The notes: generated by a model from the sequence alone, not told the origin. DNA of 26,729 nucleotides from a virus (IMGVR_UViG_3300005607_000052:1-26729); one strand, 5' to 3'; positions 1 to 7,656 are shown, counted from the first letter of the stretch. Program-made: numbers and translations.

Positions 1-913
1 TGTACTCGTGCTCGACGATCCCCTTGCCGAAGATGATGTCGAACTCGTACTTCCTGAACGGCGGGGCGACCTTGTTCTTCTTCACCGTCATGATGACGTG
101 GATGCCGACGATATTGCCCTGCTTGTCCTTGACCTGGGTGCCGCTCGTCAGCCGGACACGGATGCTGGCGTGGTACGGGATCGCCTTGCCACCCGGCGTC
201 GTCTGCGGGTCACCGTGGGTCACCCCGATGGCGTCACGCAGCTGGTTGATGCACAGGAACGTGGCGTGCGTCTGGCCGATGACGCCAGTGATCTTTCGCA
301 TGCCCCTGCTGATGATGCGGGCCTGGAGACCGACGGTGTTGTCGTCGTACTCGCCCTCGAGCTCGGCCTTGGGCGAAGACGCCGCGACCGAGTCCCAGAT
401 GACGAGGATGGGCCTGTCCTTCGTTGCCGCGATGGACTTGGCCTTCATGACGACGTCTTCGACGATCTTGAAGACCTCTTCGGTGCAGTGCGTGTCGCAG
501 TAGATGAACCGCCGTGACACGTCGACGCCCATCTGCGCCAGCTTGTCGACCGGAGTCGCGTTCTCGGTGTCGATGTAGACAACCAGACCGCCCATCTTCT
601 GGACGATGGCTGCACATGCGTACGCCAAGTGCGACTTGCCGATCGAGGGCACGCCAGCGAGCTCGATGATGCGCCCCTCCGGGTAGCCGCCGCCTGCCGC
701 GTTGCGGAAAGCGTAGTCCATCTGGACGCTGCTCGTCGGGATCCACCGCTTCACAACCGTGGGCGCTTCGGTCTCGCCCAGGTTGTACGCCACCCTCATG
801 CCGAACTCTTTGTTGAGGTCCTTGATGAGAGACGACGTAAGCTCATCGAGCTCGTGGTCGTCCCTCTTCTTGGACTTCGCCTCGGAGTCGGCAGCCTTCG
901 CCGCCTTCGCCAT
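1..913 (-). CDS. uvsX: UvsX/RecA-like recombinase (3' end outside window)
   Basis: This is the ATP-dependent strand-exchange recombinase of phage recombination and recombination-dependent replication; it would polymerise on ssDNA in the infected cell. The frame opens at ATG 913 after a strong Shine-Dalgarno (AAAGGAG) and stays open to the window edge, about 304 residues, so the C-terminus is missing. Visible landmarks are Walker A GVPSIGKS (residues 87-94), the catalytic-glutamate region IDTEN (E117), Walker B ILVIWDS (169-175) and a RecA loop-2 region containing CINQLRD followed by TTPGGKA. Walker A departs from the bacterial form GPESSGKT, as is common in phage recombinases. The N-terminus is Ala/Lys-rich. 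It starts 11 nt after the gp32-like gene, so the two are probably co-expressed. The RecA/UvsX family is secure; the subgroup is inferred. Confidence 0.93.
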   Translation of the reverse strand, partial: MAKAAKAADSEAKSKKRDDHELDELTSSLIKDLNKEFGMRVAYNLGETEAPTVVKRWIPTSSVQMDYAFRNAAGGGYPEGRIIELAGVPSIGKSHLAYACAAIVQKMGGLVVYIDTENATPVDKLAQMGVDVSRRFIYCDTHCTEEVFKIVEDVVMKAKSIAATKDRPILVIWDSVAASSPKAELEGEYDDNTVGLQARIISRGMRKITGVIGQTHATFLCINQLRDAIGVTHGDPQTTPGGKAIPYHASIRVRLTSGTQVKDKQGNIVGIHVIMTVKKNKVAPPFRKYEFDIIFGKGIVEHEY

Positions 914-924
914 GGTGCTCCTTT

Positions 925-1881
925 TCAGTCGTCCTTCGTCAGCTCATCGAAGGCCTCGTCGAGCGAGGTCTTCTTGCCCGTGGGCGCTTCCGAATCGACG
1001 TCCGCGTCGGCCTTCTTGCCGCGCTTGCCCTTGCCGTTCGCTGCCTCAGCCTTGGGAGCCTCAGCCTTCGCTGCCGGCTTCACCTCGGCTTTGACCTCGT
1101 TCACCAGCTTGTCGAGCTCGTCCTGCGGCTTGTCACCGCGGCTCTCGCCCTCGCTGGAGGTGTCGGCTGCGCCGCCGCCCTGGAGCCAGTCGTTGAGGAC
1201 CTTCTCGATCTCAGCGGCCGTCTTCTGCGGGTACATGTCATCGATGTTGGGCACCGAGTCCATCCACTTCTTGGCCTGCTCCGGGTCCTTCGACAGAGGG
1301 CTCGGGTTGCGAGCGGCGTCAATGACGGTGTCCATGACCTCCTTGCCGTTGAACTTCTTGCCCGACGGCTTGATGGTCACCTTGAGGTCGAACCCGCCCT
1401 GCGGGTCGAGGATGTCACCCACCTCGGCATCGGTGAAGAAGCCGAGCATGCGCTGGTAGATGAACTTGTTGAAGCTCCACACCAGGACGCCCTTCGACTC
1501 CTGGTTGTCGATGAGCTCCCACTGGTCGTTGCACTTGCCGCGGACGATGATCGCGGCGTACGCGGTCATCTTCGGCATCAGCTTCTTCGCCAGGGCACGG
1601 TCCTCAGCCTTGCCCGTGCTGAACAGCTTGCGGAGCAGGTCGTTGATCGGGTCCGGCTTCTTGAACTGGCTCGGTGCCAGGATGCGCGGGTTGTCCCCGA
1701 TGTAGTAGAAGCGACGCTCGATGAACGGCGTGCCATCATCGCTCAGTACCGCAGCGGGCCAGGGAACGCAGCGGACCTTGTAAAGGCCCTGCTCCGGCTT
1801 CCACAGCTGCACATTCGAGTTCCTGCGCTGTCCGTTGAGCTCCGCGACGCGCTTGCGAATTGCCTCGAGATTCGTTGCCAT
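925..1881 (-). CDS. 32: T4 gp32-like single-stranded DNA-binding protein
   Basis: The 318-aa product should coat ssDNA at replication forks and recombination intermediates and work with the UvsX-like protein encoded next to it. The start is ATG 1881 with a purine-rich ribosome-binding site (AAAGAGGA, 7 nt spacing). The core (about residues 25-215) reads like the gp32 family: an LWKPEQGLYKVR segment, a WSFNKFIY segment, and a helical PQKTAAEIEKVLNDWL segment. An Ala/Lys-rich low-complexity linker follows, then an acidic tail (SLDEAFDELTKDD) typical of SSBs that recruit partner proteins. The four-ligand zinc site of T4 gp32 is not evident; only isolated cysteines are seen (VRCVPW, GKCND). The leader upstream contains a strong hairpin, which matters because T4 gene 32 is autoregulated in its leader. 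Confidence 0.85.
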   Translation of the reverse strand: MATNLEAIRKRVAELNGQRRNSNVQLWKPEQGLYKVRCVPWPAAVLSDDGTPFIERRFYYIGDNPRILAPSQFKKPDPINDLLRKLFSTGKAEDRALAKKLMPKMTAYAAIIVRGKCNDQWELIDNQESKGVLVWSFNKFIYQRMLGFFTDAEVGDILDPQGGFDLKVTIKPSGKKFNGKEVMDTVIDAARNPSPLSKDPEQAKKWMDSVPNIDDMYPQKTAAEIEKVLNDWLQGGGAADTSSEGESRGDKPQDELDKLVNEVKAEVKPAAKAEAPKAEAANGKGKRGKKADADVDSEAPTGKKTSLDEAFDELTKDD

Positions 1882-1948
1882 GATTCTGTCCTCTTTCCTT
1901 CTTTCCTACGTCAGATCGACGTTTCCGGGCATCAGTGCCGGTGACGTT

Positions 1949-1980
1949 GATCTTACATCCTTTGATCCGCTTAAGTTCAA
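1949..1980 (-). promoter_or_regulatory. Possible vegetative promoter upstream of the gp32-like gene
   Basis: In gene sense, TTGAAC (1980-1975) is followed after 19 nt by TAAGAT (1955-1950), a weak sigma70-like pair about 70 nt before the SSB start codon. The string GATGTAAGATC also occurs just before the gene at 11176. The long spacer and the poor -10 match make this tentative. Confidence 0.25.
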
Positions 1981-1981
1981 G

Positions 1982-2009
1982 CGGCTGCGCAGATTTCTCT
2001 GCGCAGCCG
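1982..2009 (-). terminator. Perfect 12-bp GAAA-tetraloop hairpin between the tagged 77-aa gene and gp32
   Basis: The arms CGGCTGCGCAGA (1982-1993) and its exact complement (1998-2009) enclose a 4-nt loop that reads GAAA on the transcribed strand. It begins 3 nt after the stop of the 77-aa gene. No U-run follows (CTTGAACTT), so it is either a factor-dependent or processing terminator, a 3'-stabilising hairpin, or part of the gp32 leader. The stem is certain; its role is inferred. Confidence 0.6.
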
Positions 2010-2012
2010 AGG

Positions 2013-2246
2013 TCACTTCCGATGAGGCTTGTTCTTCTTTCTACCGAGACGATCGGGATCCATGCCGAGAGGTGCCGTGTATCCTGCGATACCACCGCCG
2101 CCAACCGCTGAAAACTCGTCCATCTCCTCAGTCGCCTCTTCCGTCGAGCCTTCTTGACTTCCGTCCGACACGAGCTGGTTTGGAACCCTTGCCAGGTGAC
2201 CTTCGACCACTTCCCTAATGTAACGCATGAGCAGTTTCGTGCCCAT
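2013..2246 (-). CDS. Small protein with IRE-type N-terminal tag (77 aa)
   Basis: The function is unknown. The N-terminus contains L-M-R-Y-I-R-E (residues 6-12), the same tag seen on the 56-, 158- and 185-aa proteins of this window. A Glu-rich middle and a VGGGG stretch follow, ending in a basic tail (GRKKNKPHRK). The ATG at 2246 has no Shine-Dalgarno; instead CTATTTAG ends 3 nt before it, so the message may be leaderless. The gene sits between the Cys-rich gene and the gp32-like gene and is followed at once by a strong hairpin. If the tag is cleaved after Ile-Arg-Glu as in T4 internal proteins, the mature product would be about 65 aa. A start at Met7 is also possible. Confidence 0.65.
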   Translation of the reverse strand: MGTKLLMRYIREVVEGHLARVPNQLVSDGSQEGSTEEATEEMDEFSAVGGGGIAGYTAPLGMDPDRLGRKKNKPHRK

Positions 2247-2249
2247 GAT

Positions 2250-2257
2250 CTAAATAG
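2250..2257 (-). promoter_or_regulatory. Promoter-like motif CTATTTAG, 3 nt before an ATG
   Basis: In gene sense the sequence is CCTATTTAG-ATC-ATG. The same octamer stands 4 nt before the ATG at 15729, and close variants (TACTTAG, TACTTAT) precede other genes in the window. It resembles a one-box late promoter in style, but not in exact sequence (T4: TATAAATA). Transcription from it would begin at or beside the start codon. Confidence 0.45.
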
Positions 2258-2277
2258 GCGGTCGGGACGGTCTTGCC

Positions 2278-2484
2278 TCAGGTTTTTGCCTTCGCACAGC
2301 TGCTGTGATGGGCCAGCATGCCGCCCAGTCCGTGGGGCAACTTCTTCAGTTGTTCGCGGCGGTCGCTAGGGAACCACCAGTCAGGACACGTACACTCGAC
2401 GCTGGCCTGAGCCTTGCACGCCGTGCAGTTGTTCCGCGAGGCAAGACCCTCGATCGTGTTCCAGGGCGTGCAGGTGTGGCTCAT
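2278..2484 (-). CDS. Cys-rich mini-protein, probable zinc binder (68 aa)
   Basis: The start ATG overlaps the stop of the HD-domain gene as ATGA (2484-2481), a classic sign of translational coupling, which argues that this small frame is real. It contains CTAC (C20, C23) and CTC (C31, C33), giving C-x2-C-x7-C-x-C, a plausible zinc-knuckle ligand set. Two tryptophans (PDWWFP) and a His-rich tail follow (H-G-L-G-G-M-L-A-H-H). No family was recognised. Its position between a polymerase/HD pair and gp32/UvsX suggests a role in DNA or nucleotide metabolism, but that is guilt by association only. Confidence 0.65.
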   Translation of the reverse strand: MSHTCTPWNTIEGLASRNNCTACKAQASVECTCPDWWFPSDRREQLKKLPHGLGGMLAHHSSCAKAKT

Positions 2485-3098
2485 TCGATCGGCCAGATGT
2501 TGCCCGGCTTCTCTTCCATCGTCGAGATGTAGTCGGCGGTCTGGACGCCGTAGACGAGGGGCTTGATCTTCAAGCAGTAGCGCCCGTTCTCTTCGGGCTT
2601 GAAGCCGTCGTTGAGTTTGATCGCCAGGAACTCGTCGACCGACAGCTGGATGCCGTAGTGCTGCATCACGAACAGTGAGCGGTCAGGCGTCGACAAGTAG
2701 GGAAGATCGTCGTTGTACCTGTACTCCTCGCCCATCTTGTCTGCGCGCCAAGCGTCGGTCTGGGCCAGGTAGAAGTCGTTCTCCGCGCCCTTGCCGGGCA
2801 GGCCCACCTTGCCGATGTCATGGAACAGAGCCGAGATGATCATCGACTCCTTGTTCAGCTTCCAGCCGTAAGCGTTGTTGAGGATGACGAGGTTGTTGAG
2901 CACCCGAAGGCTGTGGTCGACCAACCCACCGGGGAATGCCCCGTGGTAGTCGCGCTTCGCTGATGCCGGACACAAGACCAAGCGATCCTCGAGTTCATCG
3001 AGCATCTCGCTCAGCGACTTTCCACGTGTCGGGCACTTGTCGCAAAGCCCACGGAACTTCTTCCAGTTCTGCTCGATCTCTTCCGGTGTCAACGACAT
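2481..3098 (-). CDS. HD-domain phosphohydrolase
   Basis: This is an HD-superfamily metal-dependent phosphohydrolase of about 205 aa, counted from ATG 3098. Metal-site residues are visible: H62 in GGLVDHS, the H93-D94 doublet in ALFHDIGK, and a later Asp in QTADYI. The block FPGGLVDHS...ALFHDIGK resembles the HD domain of YhaM-type 3'-5' exoribonucleases, but the OB-fold part of YhaM is absent. Substrates could be nucleotides or oligonucleotides. The start is uncertain: the frame is open to TTG 3146, which would overlap the polymerase end, and ATG 3098 lacks a good ribosome-binding site. A Cys pair near the N-terminus (LCDKCP) is notable. The downstream Cys-rich gene is coupled through an ATGA overlap. 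There are no Cas3-like helicase parts. Confidence 0.8.
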   Translation of the reverse strand: MSLTPEEIEQNWKKFRGLCDKCPTRGKSLSEMLDELEDRLVLCPASAKRDYHGAFPGGLVDHSLRVLNNLVILNNAYGWKLNKESMIISALFHDIGKVGLPGKGAENDFYLAQTDAWRADKMGEEYRYNDDLPYLSTPDRSLFVMQHYGIQLSVDEFLAIKLNDGFKPEENGRYCLKIKPLVYGVQTADYISTMEEKPGNIWPIE

Positions 3099-3129
3099 GG
3101 CCCGATCGTACGGCGACGCCCGACCTTGT

Positions 3130-4359
3130 TCAACACACTGGCTCAAGCCGCAACGGGAAGTGCTGGACGTAGCCCTTGACCCTGACGTCGGTCACCTTCT
3201 GCACTTCTTCCAGTTCATCGAGGTGGACGTCAAGGAAGAGGGCATCATGGAGTGTTCCGACGGGAACTGTCTGGGGTGCTGTCTGTTCCAGCCGTTCAAT
3301 CACCTGGGCAAAACCCATCATGGTGACGTCGACGCCCGTCGATTGAGCATAGTAGTTGATGAGGATGTGGTCCAGCGGTTCGTCCACCAGCACCCGCCGC
3401 CCATAACGGTTCTCCAGGTAGCCGGTCGCCACGAACTGTGCCTTCACGCGCTTCAACAGCTCGTCGGTCCTGAAGTACAGCCTCACCTGTTTGAGGAAGG
3501 ACTTCAGCTCCTTGCCTTGCATACCCAGGTGCTTCCCCAGGATGTAGTCGCTCATCCCGTACAGCATCGCGATGACCGCGCCCTTGACGACCTTCCGATC
3601 GCGGCCCAGCTCTCGGGCCATCATGCCGTACAGATCTGTCTCCTCACACTTGCGACCGAACTCGTACAACAGGACCCTGACTTCAAGAGCAGCAAAGTCC
3701 AGAGCGAAGACCCGGCCCTTGTCACCGTGCCTCGACCGGATCAGATCGCGGTGCTCTTTCTTCAACGTCAGGATCTGCGGCCCGCTGGCGACCGTCAGCC
3801 GACCCGTGCAGGTAGCGAATCGATCGTACACGATCGGCTGCGCAAAGCCGTCTTCTCCGGGCTGGAACGACTTGATCGCGGGCACGTTCCCCTCTCCTGC
3901 CACGACTAGGTCACGCCACCGCGCTCCGTCCACCGCCATGGGCTTCAGGCTGCGGAAGACACGGTTTCCCGGCACCCAGACCGCCCTGTAATAATCGAGC
4001 GGCGCCTCGGCCATGGCAACCACCGTCCCCTCGACCAGCGCTTTGGTGAAGGCACGGTGTTCCGCAGCTGGCATCACCTTCTGCCAGGGCACCGGAGCGT
4101 TGCCCAGCGACCCCGACAACTGCGACATCGCGGTGACGAATCGCTTCGGAGGCGAAGTCACCAGCTTGGTGTTCCCAAGCCGCAACGCAGTGTCCAAGCA
4201 CCAGTCGCTGCCGTCCTTGAAACGACCGTCGAGCCACCAGGTCTCGCCGGGGACCGTGTCCGTCCATTCGAACGTCCCCTCGTCGACGACCAGGTGCTTG
4301 TCAGTACCGAGAAGTCGGCTGTCGATGCACAGGCGTGGCACCGCCTCATCGTACAGCAC
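3130..4359 (-). CDS. Family A DNA polymerase, polymerase domain only
   Basis: The roughly 409-aa product has the signatures of the Pol I/T7 polymerase fold: TGRL (about 186), motif A FALDFAALEVR (D221), motif B RKVVKGAVIAMLYG (R255, K259, Y267), the INYYAQSTGVDV helix, and motif C TLHDAL (H371, D372). Both catalytic aspartates are present. No 3'-5' exonuclease domain precedes it: the open frame ends inside the upstream hub gene. The likely start is GTG 4359 or 4362, just after AGAAGG; an ATG at 4376 is followed directly by TAG and is unusable. Two conserved positions differ: the motif B residue equivalent to E. coli F762 is Ile, and motif C has HDA instead of HDE. It may need a separate exonuclease subunit, or serve repair or recombination synthesis. 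Confidence 0.85.
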   Translation of the reverse strand: MLYDEAVPRLCIDSRLLGTDKHLVVDEGTFEWTDTVPGETWWLDGRFKDGSDWCLDTALRLGNTKLVTSPPKRFVTAMSQLSGSLGNAPVPWQKVMPAAEHRAFTKALVEGTVVAMAEAPLDYYRAVWVPGNRVFRSLKPMAVDGARWRDLVVAGEGNVPAIKSFQPGEDGFAQPIVYDRFATCTGRLTVASGPQILTLKKEHRDLIRSRHGDKGRVFALDFAALEVRVLLYEFGRKCEETDLYGMMARELGRDRKVVKGAVIAMLYGMSDYILGKHLGMQGKELKSFLKQVRLYFRTDELLKRVKAQFVATGYLENRYGRRVLVDEPLDHILINYYAQSTGVDVTMMGFAQVIERLEQTAPQTVPVGTLHDALFLDVHLDELEEVQKVTDVRVKGYVQHFPLRLEPVC

Positions 4360-4375
4360 CACGTCGCCTTCTACA

Positions 4376-7363
4376 TTAGCCCTTTTGGCCGGGAACCTTC
4401 TCCGACAAGCTGGCGACCCAGGTGTTGAGCTGCTGTGCGCCCTCCCAGACTCCGTAAGCATCAGCGTAACCGAACTGCCACTGGGTCTCGTACTTGCCCG
4501 GGCTGATGGTGTGGGTCAGGCCGGTGACGATGTAGAGGTTGTCCAGCGTTGTGCCCGTCTGGAAGTCGATGAAGTACATCTGGGCCATCGTCGCCAGCGG
4601 GTTCCCCAACGTTGTCATGTTGAGCATCGCTGGGATGACGCGGATCGGAAAGCCGCGCTCGCCGCCTCCCGCAGGGTGAGCGTCGTTTCTGATGTTCATC
4701 GTCCGTTGCATCTGGACCGATGACACTCGCGGGTCTGCCTTGGAGGCCAGGTTCGCCGCAACGATGGTCGTCCCGTTGGCACCGTAGCGGATGGTCGGCA
4801 CCTGCTTCGACACGATGTCCTTGGCTTGCTGGTACGAAGCGGGCTGCTGCAGGACGGCAACGCCGATCTTGTTGTCGACCGACGTTGTTGCGCTCGGAGC
4901 AACCTGCGAGTTCGCTTGTGCAAAATTCTGGATCTGCTGGCCTTGGTCGGGAGTCAGCTGTGGGTTGGCCGCCGATGACTGGACGGCAACGAAGTCATTC
5001 GCGTTGCGGAGCAACGTCGCTGCACCCTTGTACGGGTTCAACGTCTTGTCGAAGATGTGGACCCGCATGATGCGCTTGCACGCTGCACCCAGGGCTGCCT
5101 TGGGAGGCATCGTCGTCGCGTCTTTCGCTGAGTAGTTGATCAGCTGCAGGATGTCGCTTTGGGTGCCGACGTCGCTGCTGGGGCGCTGGTGCGACACTTC
5201 GATGTACATGTCGATCTGTGGTTGTTTGAAGGTCCCGTAGGTCTTCATCCAGTTGTCCATGTACGACGGAGTGTTCCCCTGCTTGTCCTTCATCTTGGCT
5301 TCAGGGTTCTCGCTGTTGTAAGGCTCGTAGGCGTTCTTCAGGCCGTAGGCCAGGTTGCGGCCGTCGAGGAACTGCGAGTTGACCACAAGTCCCATGAAGT
5401 CTTCCAGCGTGATGTTCTCGCCGCCCGTCCGGATGACGAACTCACGGTACGCATCCGCGAACATCATCATGTCGATTGGGAACGATGCGATCGAGATGCT
5501 GGACGCTGGGCCGCACTGCTCGTTCAGCTGGTAGAAGAAGATCTGGAGCTCGTCGTGAGTGCCCAGTTCGCCGGCGCTGATCAGGTTCCGCCCGGCGAAG
5601 ACCATGAACAGCTTCCCGAACGACACCACCCGCTTGTAGAGCTTGGAGTCCTTGCTGGCGGGTGCCTTGATGTAGCTAGCCAGTGCAGCCTTCAGGGCGT
5701 CGGACCCGTCGACCTTGGACTTGAGAGACACGGGCAAGAACGGATCTGCACCCGTGTAGATCTCATCGAACATCTTCTTGACGGTATCGCTGACGGTCTG
5801 CGGGTTGTACGCGAACTTCGATGTCTTGTCGACCTTGGTGTAGTTGTCACGGTAGTTCTTCATCGCCGTGATCAACTGCGTCGCCTTAGCTTGGTCGACT
5901 CCCTTCGTCTTCCTCAAGATGCCCAAGAGCTGGGCGATGGCCTGGTCAAGGTTGCTCGGCGACAGGTCGGGCAACTGGCCTTGCTCCATCGCATCCAGCA
6001 CCATGAAGGCTCGAGTGTCACGGTTCAAGCTGGGTCCGCTGCCACCCTGGCCCGTCATGTCCAGGCCACAGGCGACGAAGAGGTCGGCGATCTCCTCGCC
6101 GGCCTGGCGCGCAGACTTGACCTTGAATTGGGCATCGTTCCGGTTGTCGCTGATCTTCGACTGGCGCATCTCCTGGACACCCTTGGTGAACAGCTCCAAC
6201 GTCAGGAGGACCTCACCGACCGCATTGAAGGTGAAGTTGCTGTTGATGATGCCGTATGCTTCTCGCATCATCATGTTGTTGTTGACGTAGTCGAAGTACG
6301 GGTTCGCACCTGATTGTGTGCGGATGGGAGCGCGCCAACCGTACGTCATCCAGACAGTGACGCCAGTGTAGACACGTGGCCGGATCAGGTCGCTGATCTC
6401 ACTCAACCTTGAGCGATCGTGGATCTTGATCTGCAACGACGCCTTCTTGTAGGTGTAGAAACCCGCCCCGGCAGGAACGATAGAGATCGTTGCGTGCTCC
6501 AGCGATGCAAACGGGCGAGTCGGGTCGATGACGTCGGCGTACCGCGCTCCGCCCGTCGTTGCGCTGACGACGTTCGGCTGCGGGTTGTACAACGTCTGCG
6601 GAGACGTGAACATCTCCATGCCGGCGTAGTCAACCTCCGGCGAGACCACGCTGCCGTCAGCCCCTGTCGTGGAACCAATTTGGTGGGCCCCGATCATCGC
6701 GTCGGTTGCGTTCTGCGGGTTGTCAGCGCCGGCCGTCGAGATAGCTCCCTGGAGAAACTTCAATAGGCCTGCTGCTTGCAGCTGTCCCAACGCGCTGGTC
6801 GGTCGAGTGATCATGAACTCGACTTGCAGGTACGGCACCATCTGTGACAGCACCGTCGATGGCATGTTGTTGAGGAACGGTTCGACTTTGTGACAGTTGC
6901 GGGTCTGCGGGCTGAAGAAGGGCGACCGGCTGCAGATGATCGACACGTCGACCTTGACAGGCTGAGCGCCGATGTCCAGCGTGAAGTCAGCACCCAACAT
7001 CTGTTGGATAGCATCCCCAAGCTTCTGGGGTGTGCCGTCAGGACCGATGTACGAGTCCTGGTCGGCAGAGTCGGCCTTCTTGAGAGCCGGGATGGGTCCC
7101 TGGGTCGAGTAGAACGACAGGTACTGCGACAGGTCTTGGGGTGCTGACCCATCGGGCGCAGTCCCCAATGCTCCGATCTTCTCGATGATGTCGGCGGTCG
7201 TGTAGACACCCTTGCCGCTGTTCTCAAGGATCTCCAGGAGCAGCTTGAAAGCGTTGGTGTCCGGGAAGTTCGGGTCCTGGCCCAGGTTGGGCGTTACCGT
7301 CCCCAGCATGTCGCTGGGCGAGAACGAAGTGAAGACACCTTCGATGGTGGTGAAGTCGGGCAT
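4376..7363 (-). CDS. Large baseplate hub-type structural protein (995 aa)
   Basis: The start is ATG 7363, which overlaps the stop of the LysM-like gene as TGATG, with GGTGG just upstream; a longer frame to 7438 exists but would overlap the previous gene. Around residues 303-343 the protein has a segment with KKASLQIKIHD and YTGVTVWMTYGW, followed by NSNFTFNAVGEV. Near the C-terminus is LYIVTGLTHTISPGKYETQW. These resemble hub and late-control/gp27-type proteins of contractile tails, where similar beta-rich blocks form the ring around the tube tip. The protein is much longer than T4 gp27 (about 390 aa), so it probably carries extra domains. The position, last in the baseplate cluster, supports a hub or baseplate role; exact orthology is inferred. 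Confidence 0.6.
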   Translation of the reverse strand: MPDFTTIEGVFTSFSPSDMLGTVTPNLGQDPNFPDTNAFKLLLEILENSGKGVYTTADIIEKIGALGTAPDGSAPQDLSQYLSFYSTQGPIPALKKADSADQDSYIGPDGTPQKLGDAIQQMLGADFTLDIGAQPVKVDVSIICSRSPFFSPQTRNCHKVEPFLNNMPSTVLSQMVPYLQVEFMITRPTSALGQLQAAGLLKFLQGAISTAGADNPQNATDAMIGAHQIGSTTGADGSVVSPEVDYAGMEMFTSPQTLYNPQPNVVSATTGGARYADVIDPTRPFASLEHATISIVPAGAGFYTYKKASLQIKIHDRSRLSEISDLIRPRVYTGVTVWMTYGWRAPIRTQSGANPYFDYVNNNMMMREAYGIINSNFTFNAVGEVLLTLELFTKGVQEMRQSKISDNRNDAQFKVKSARQAGEEIADLFVACGLDMTGQGGSGPSLNRDTRAFMVLDAMEQGQLPDLSPSNLDQAIAQLLGILRKTKGVDQAKATQLITAMKNYRDNYTKVDKTSKFAYNPQTVSDTVKKMFDEIYTGADPFLPVSLKSKVDGSDALKAALASYIKAPASKDSKLYKRVVSFGKLFMVFAGRNLISAGELGTHDELQIFFYQLNEQCGPASSISIASFPIDMMMFADAYREFVIRTGGENITLEDFMGLVVNSQFLDGRNLAYGLKNAYEPYNSENPEAKMKDKQGNTPSYMDNWMKTYGTFKQPQIDMYIEVSHQRPSSDVGTQSDILQLINYSAKDATTMPPKAALGAACKRIMRVHIFDKTLNPYKGAATLLRNANDFVAVQSSAANPQLTPDQGQQIQNFAQANSQVAPSATTSVDNKIGVAVLQQPASYQQAKDIVSKQVPTIRYGANGTTIVAANLASKADPRVSSVQMQRTMNIRNDAHPAGGGERGFPIRVIPAMLNMTTLGNPLATMAQMYFIDFQTGTTLDNLYIVTGLTHTISPGKYETQWQFGYADAYGVWEGAQQLNTWVASLSEKVPGQKG

Positions 7364-7656
7364 CAGGCCACCAACGCGGTGACCTGCACCAGGTTGGGCA
7401 CCGTGAGAATTGTTCCAGGAGGCACCTGAAGCCCCCAACCGATGTTGCTAGCCGCTGCCAAGACCCACCAGTACCTGGCATCACCGTACAACACGCCCGC
7501 CATGGTGTCAAGTCGTTCACGGCCCCGGAGGACGATCGTGTTCGCCTGGATCACGCCAGCCTTGATCGCTGAACGAATCGCCGCCTGAGCGCGGCCGGTG
7601 CCGTACTGCTGGCCGAAGGCTAGGATCGGAGTTCGTGTGTACCTGCTAGCGGGCAT
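7363..7656 (-). CDS. LysM-type small baseplate protein (gp53/gpX-like)
   Basis: This 97-aa protein has a C-terminal half that reads as a short LysM-like fold: DTMAGVLYGDARYWWVLAAA, then an asparagine, then VPPGTILTVPN. Similar short proteins sit in the baseplates of contractile phages (T4 gp53 wedge component, P2 gpX). The N-terminus (RYTRTPIL) is typical of such proteins. The start ATG 7656 has a strong Shine-Dalgarno (GAGGTG), and the end overlaps the hub gene start. It probably bridges baseplate parts around the tube. The family call is by eye. Confidence 0.7.
   Translation of the reverse strand: MPASRYTRTPILAFGQQYGTGRAQAAIRSAIKAGVIQANTIVLRGRERLDTMAGVLYGDARYWWVLAAASNIGWGLQVPPGTILTVPNLVQVTALVA

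Noticed and set aside
2481-3146. HD domain as part of a CRISPR Cas3 or a defence system
   Set aside because: No helicase, no Cas genes and no repeat array nearby; the neighbours are replication genes.
4374-4376. ATG overlapping the hub stop as the polymerase start
   Set aside because: The next codon is TAG and it is in the wrong frame; GTG 4359/4362 after AGAAGG is the better start.
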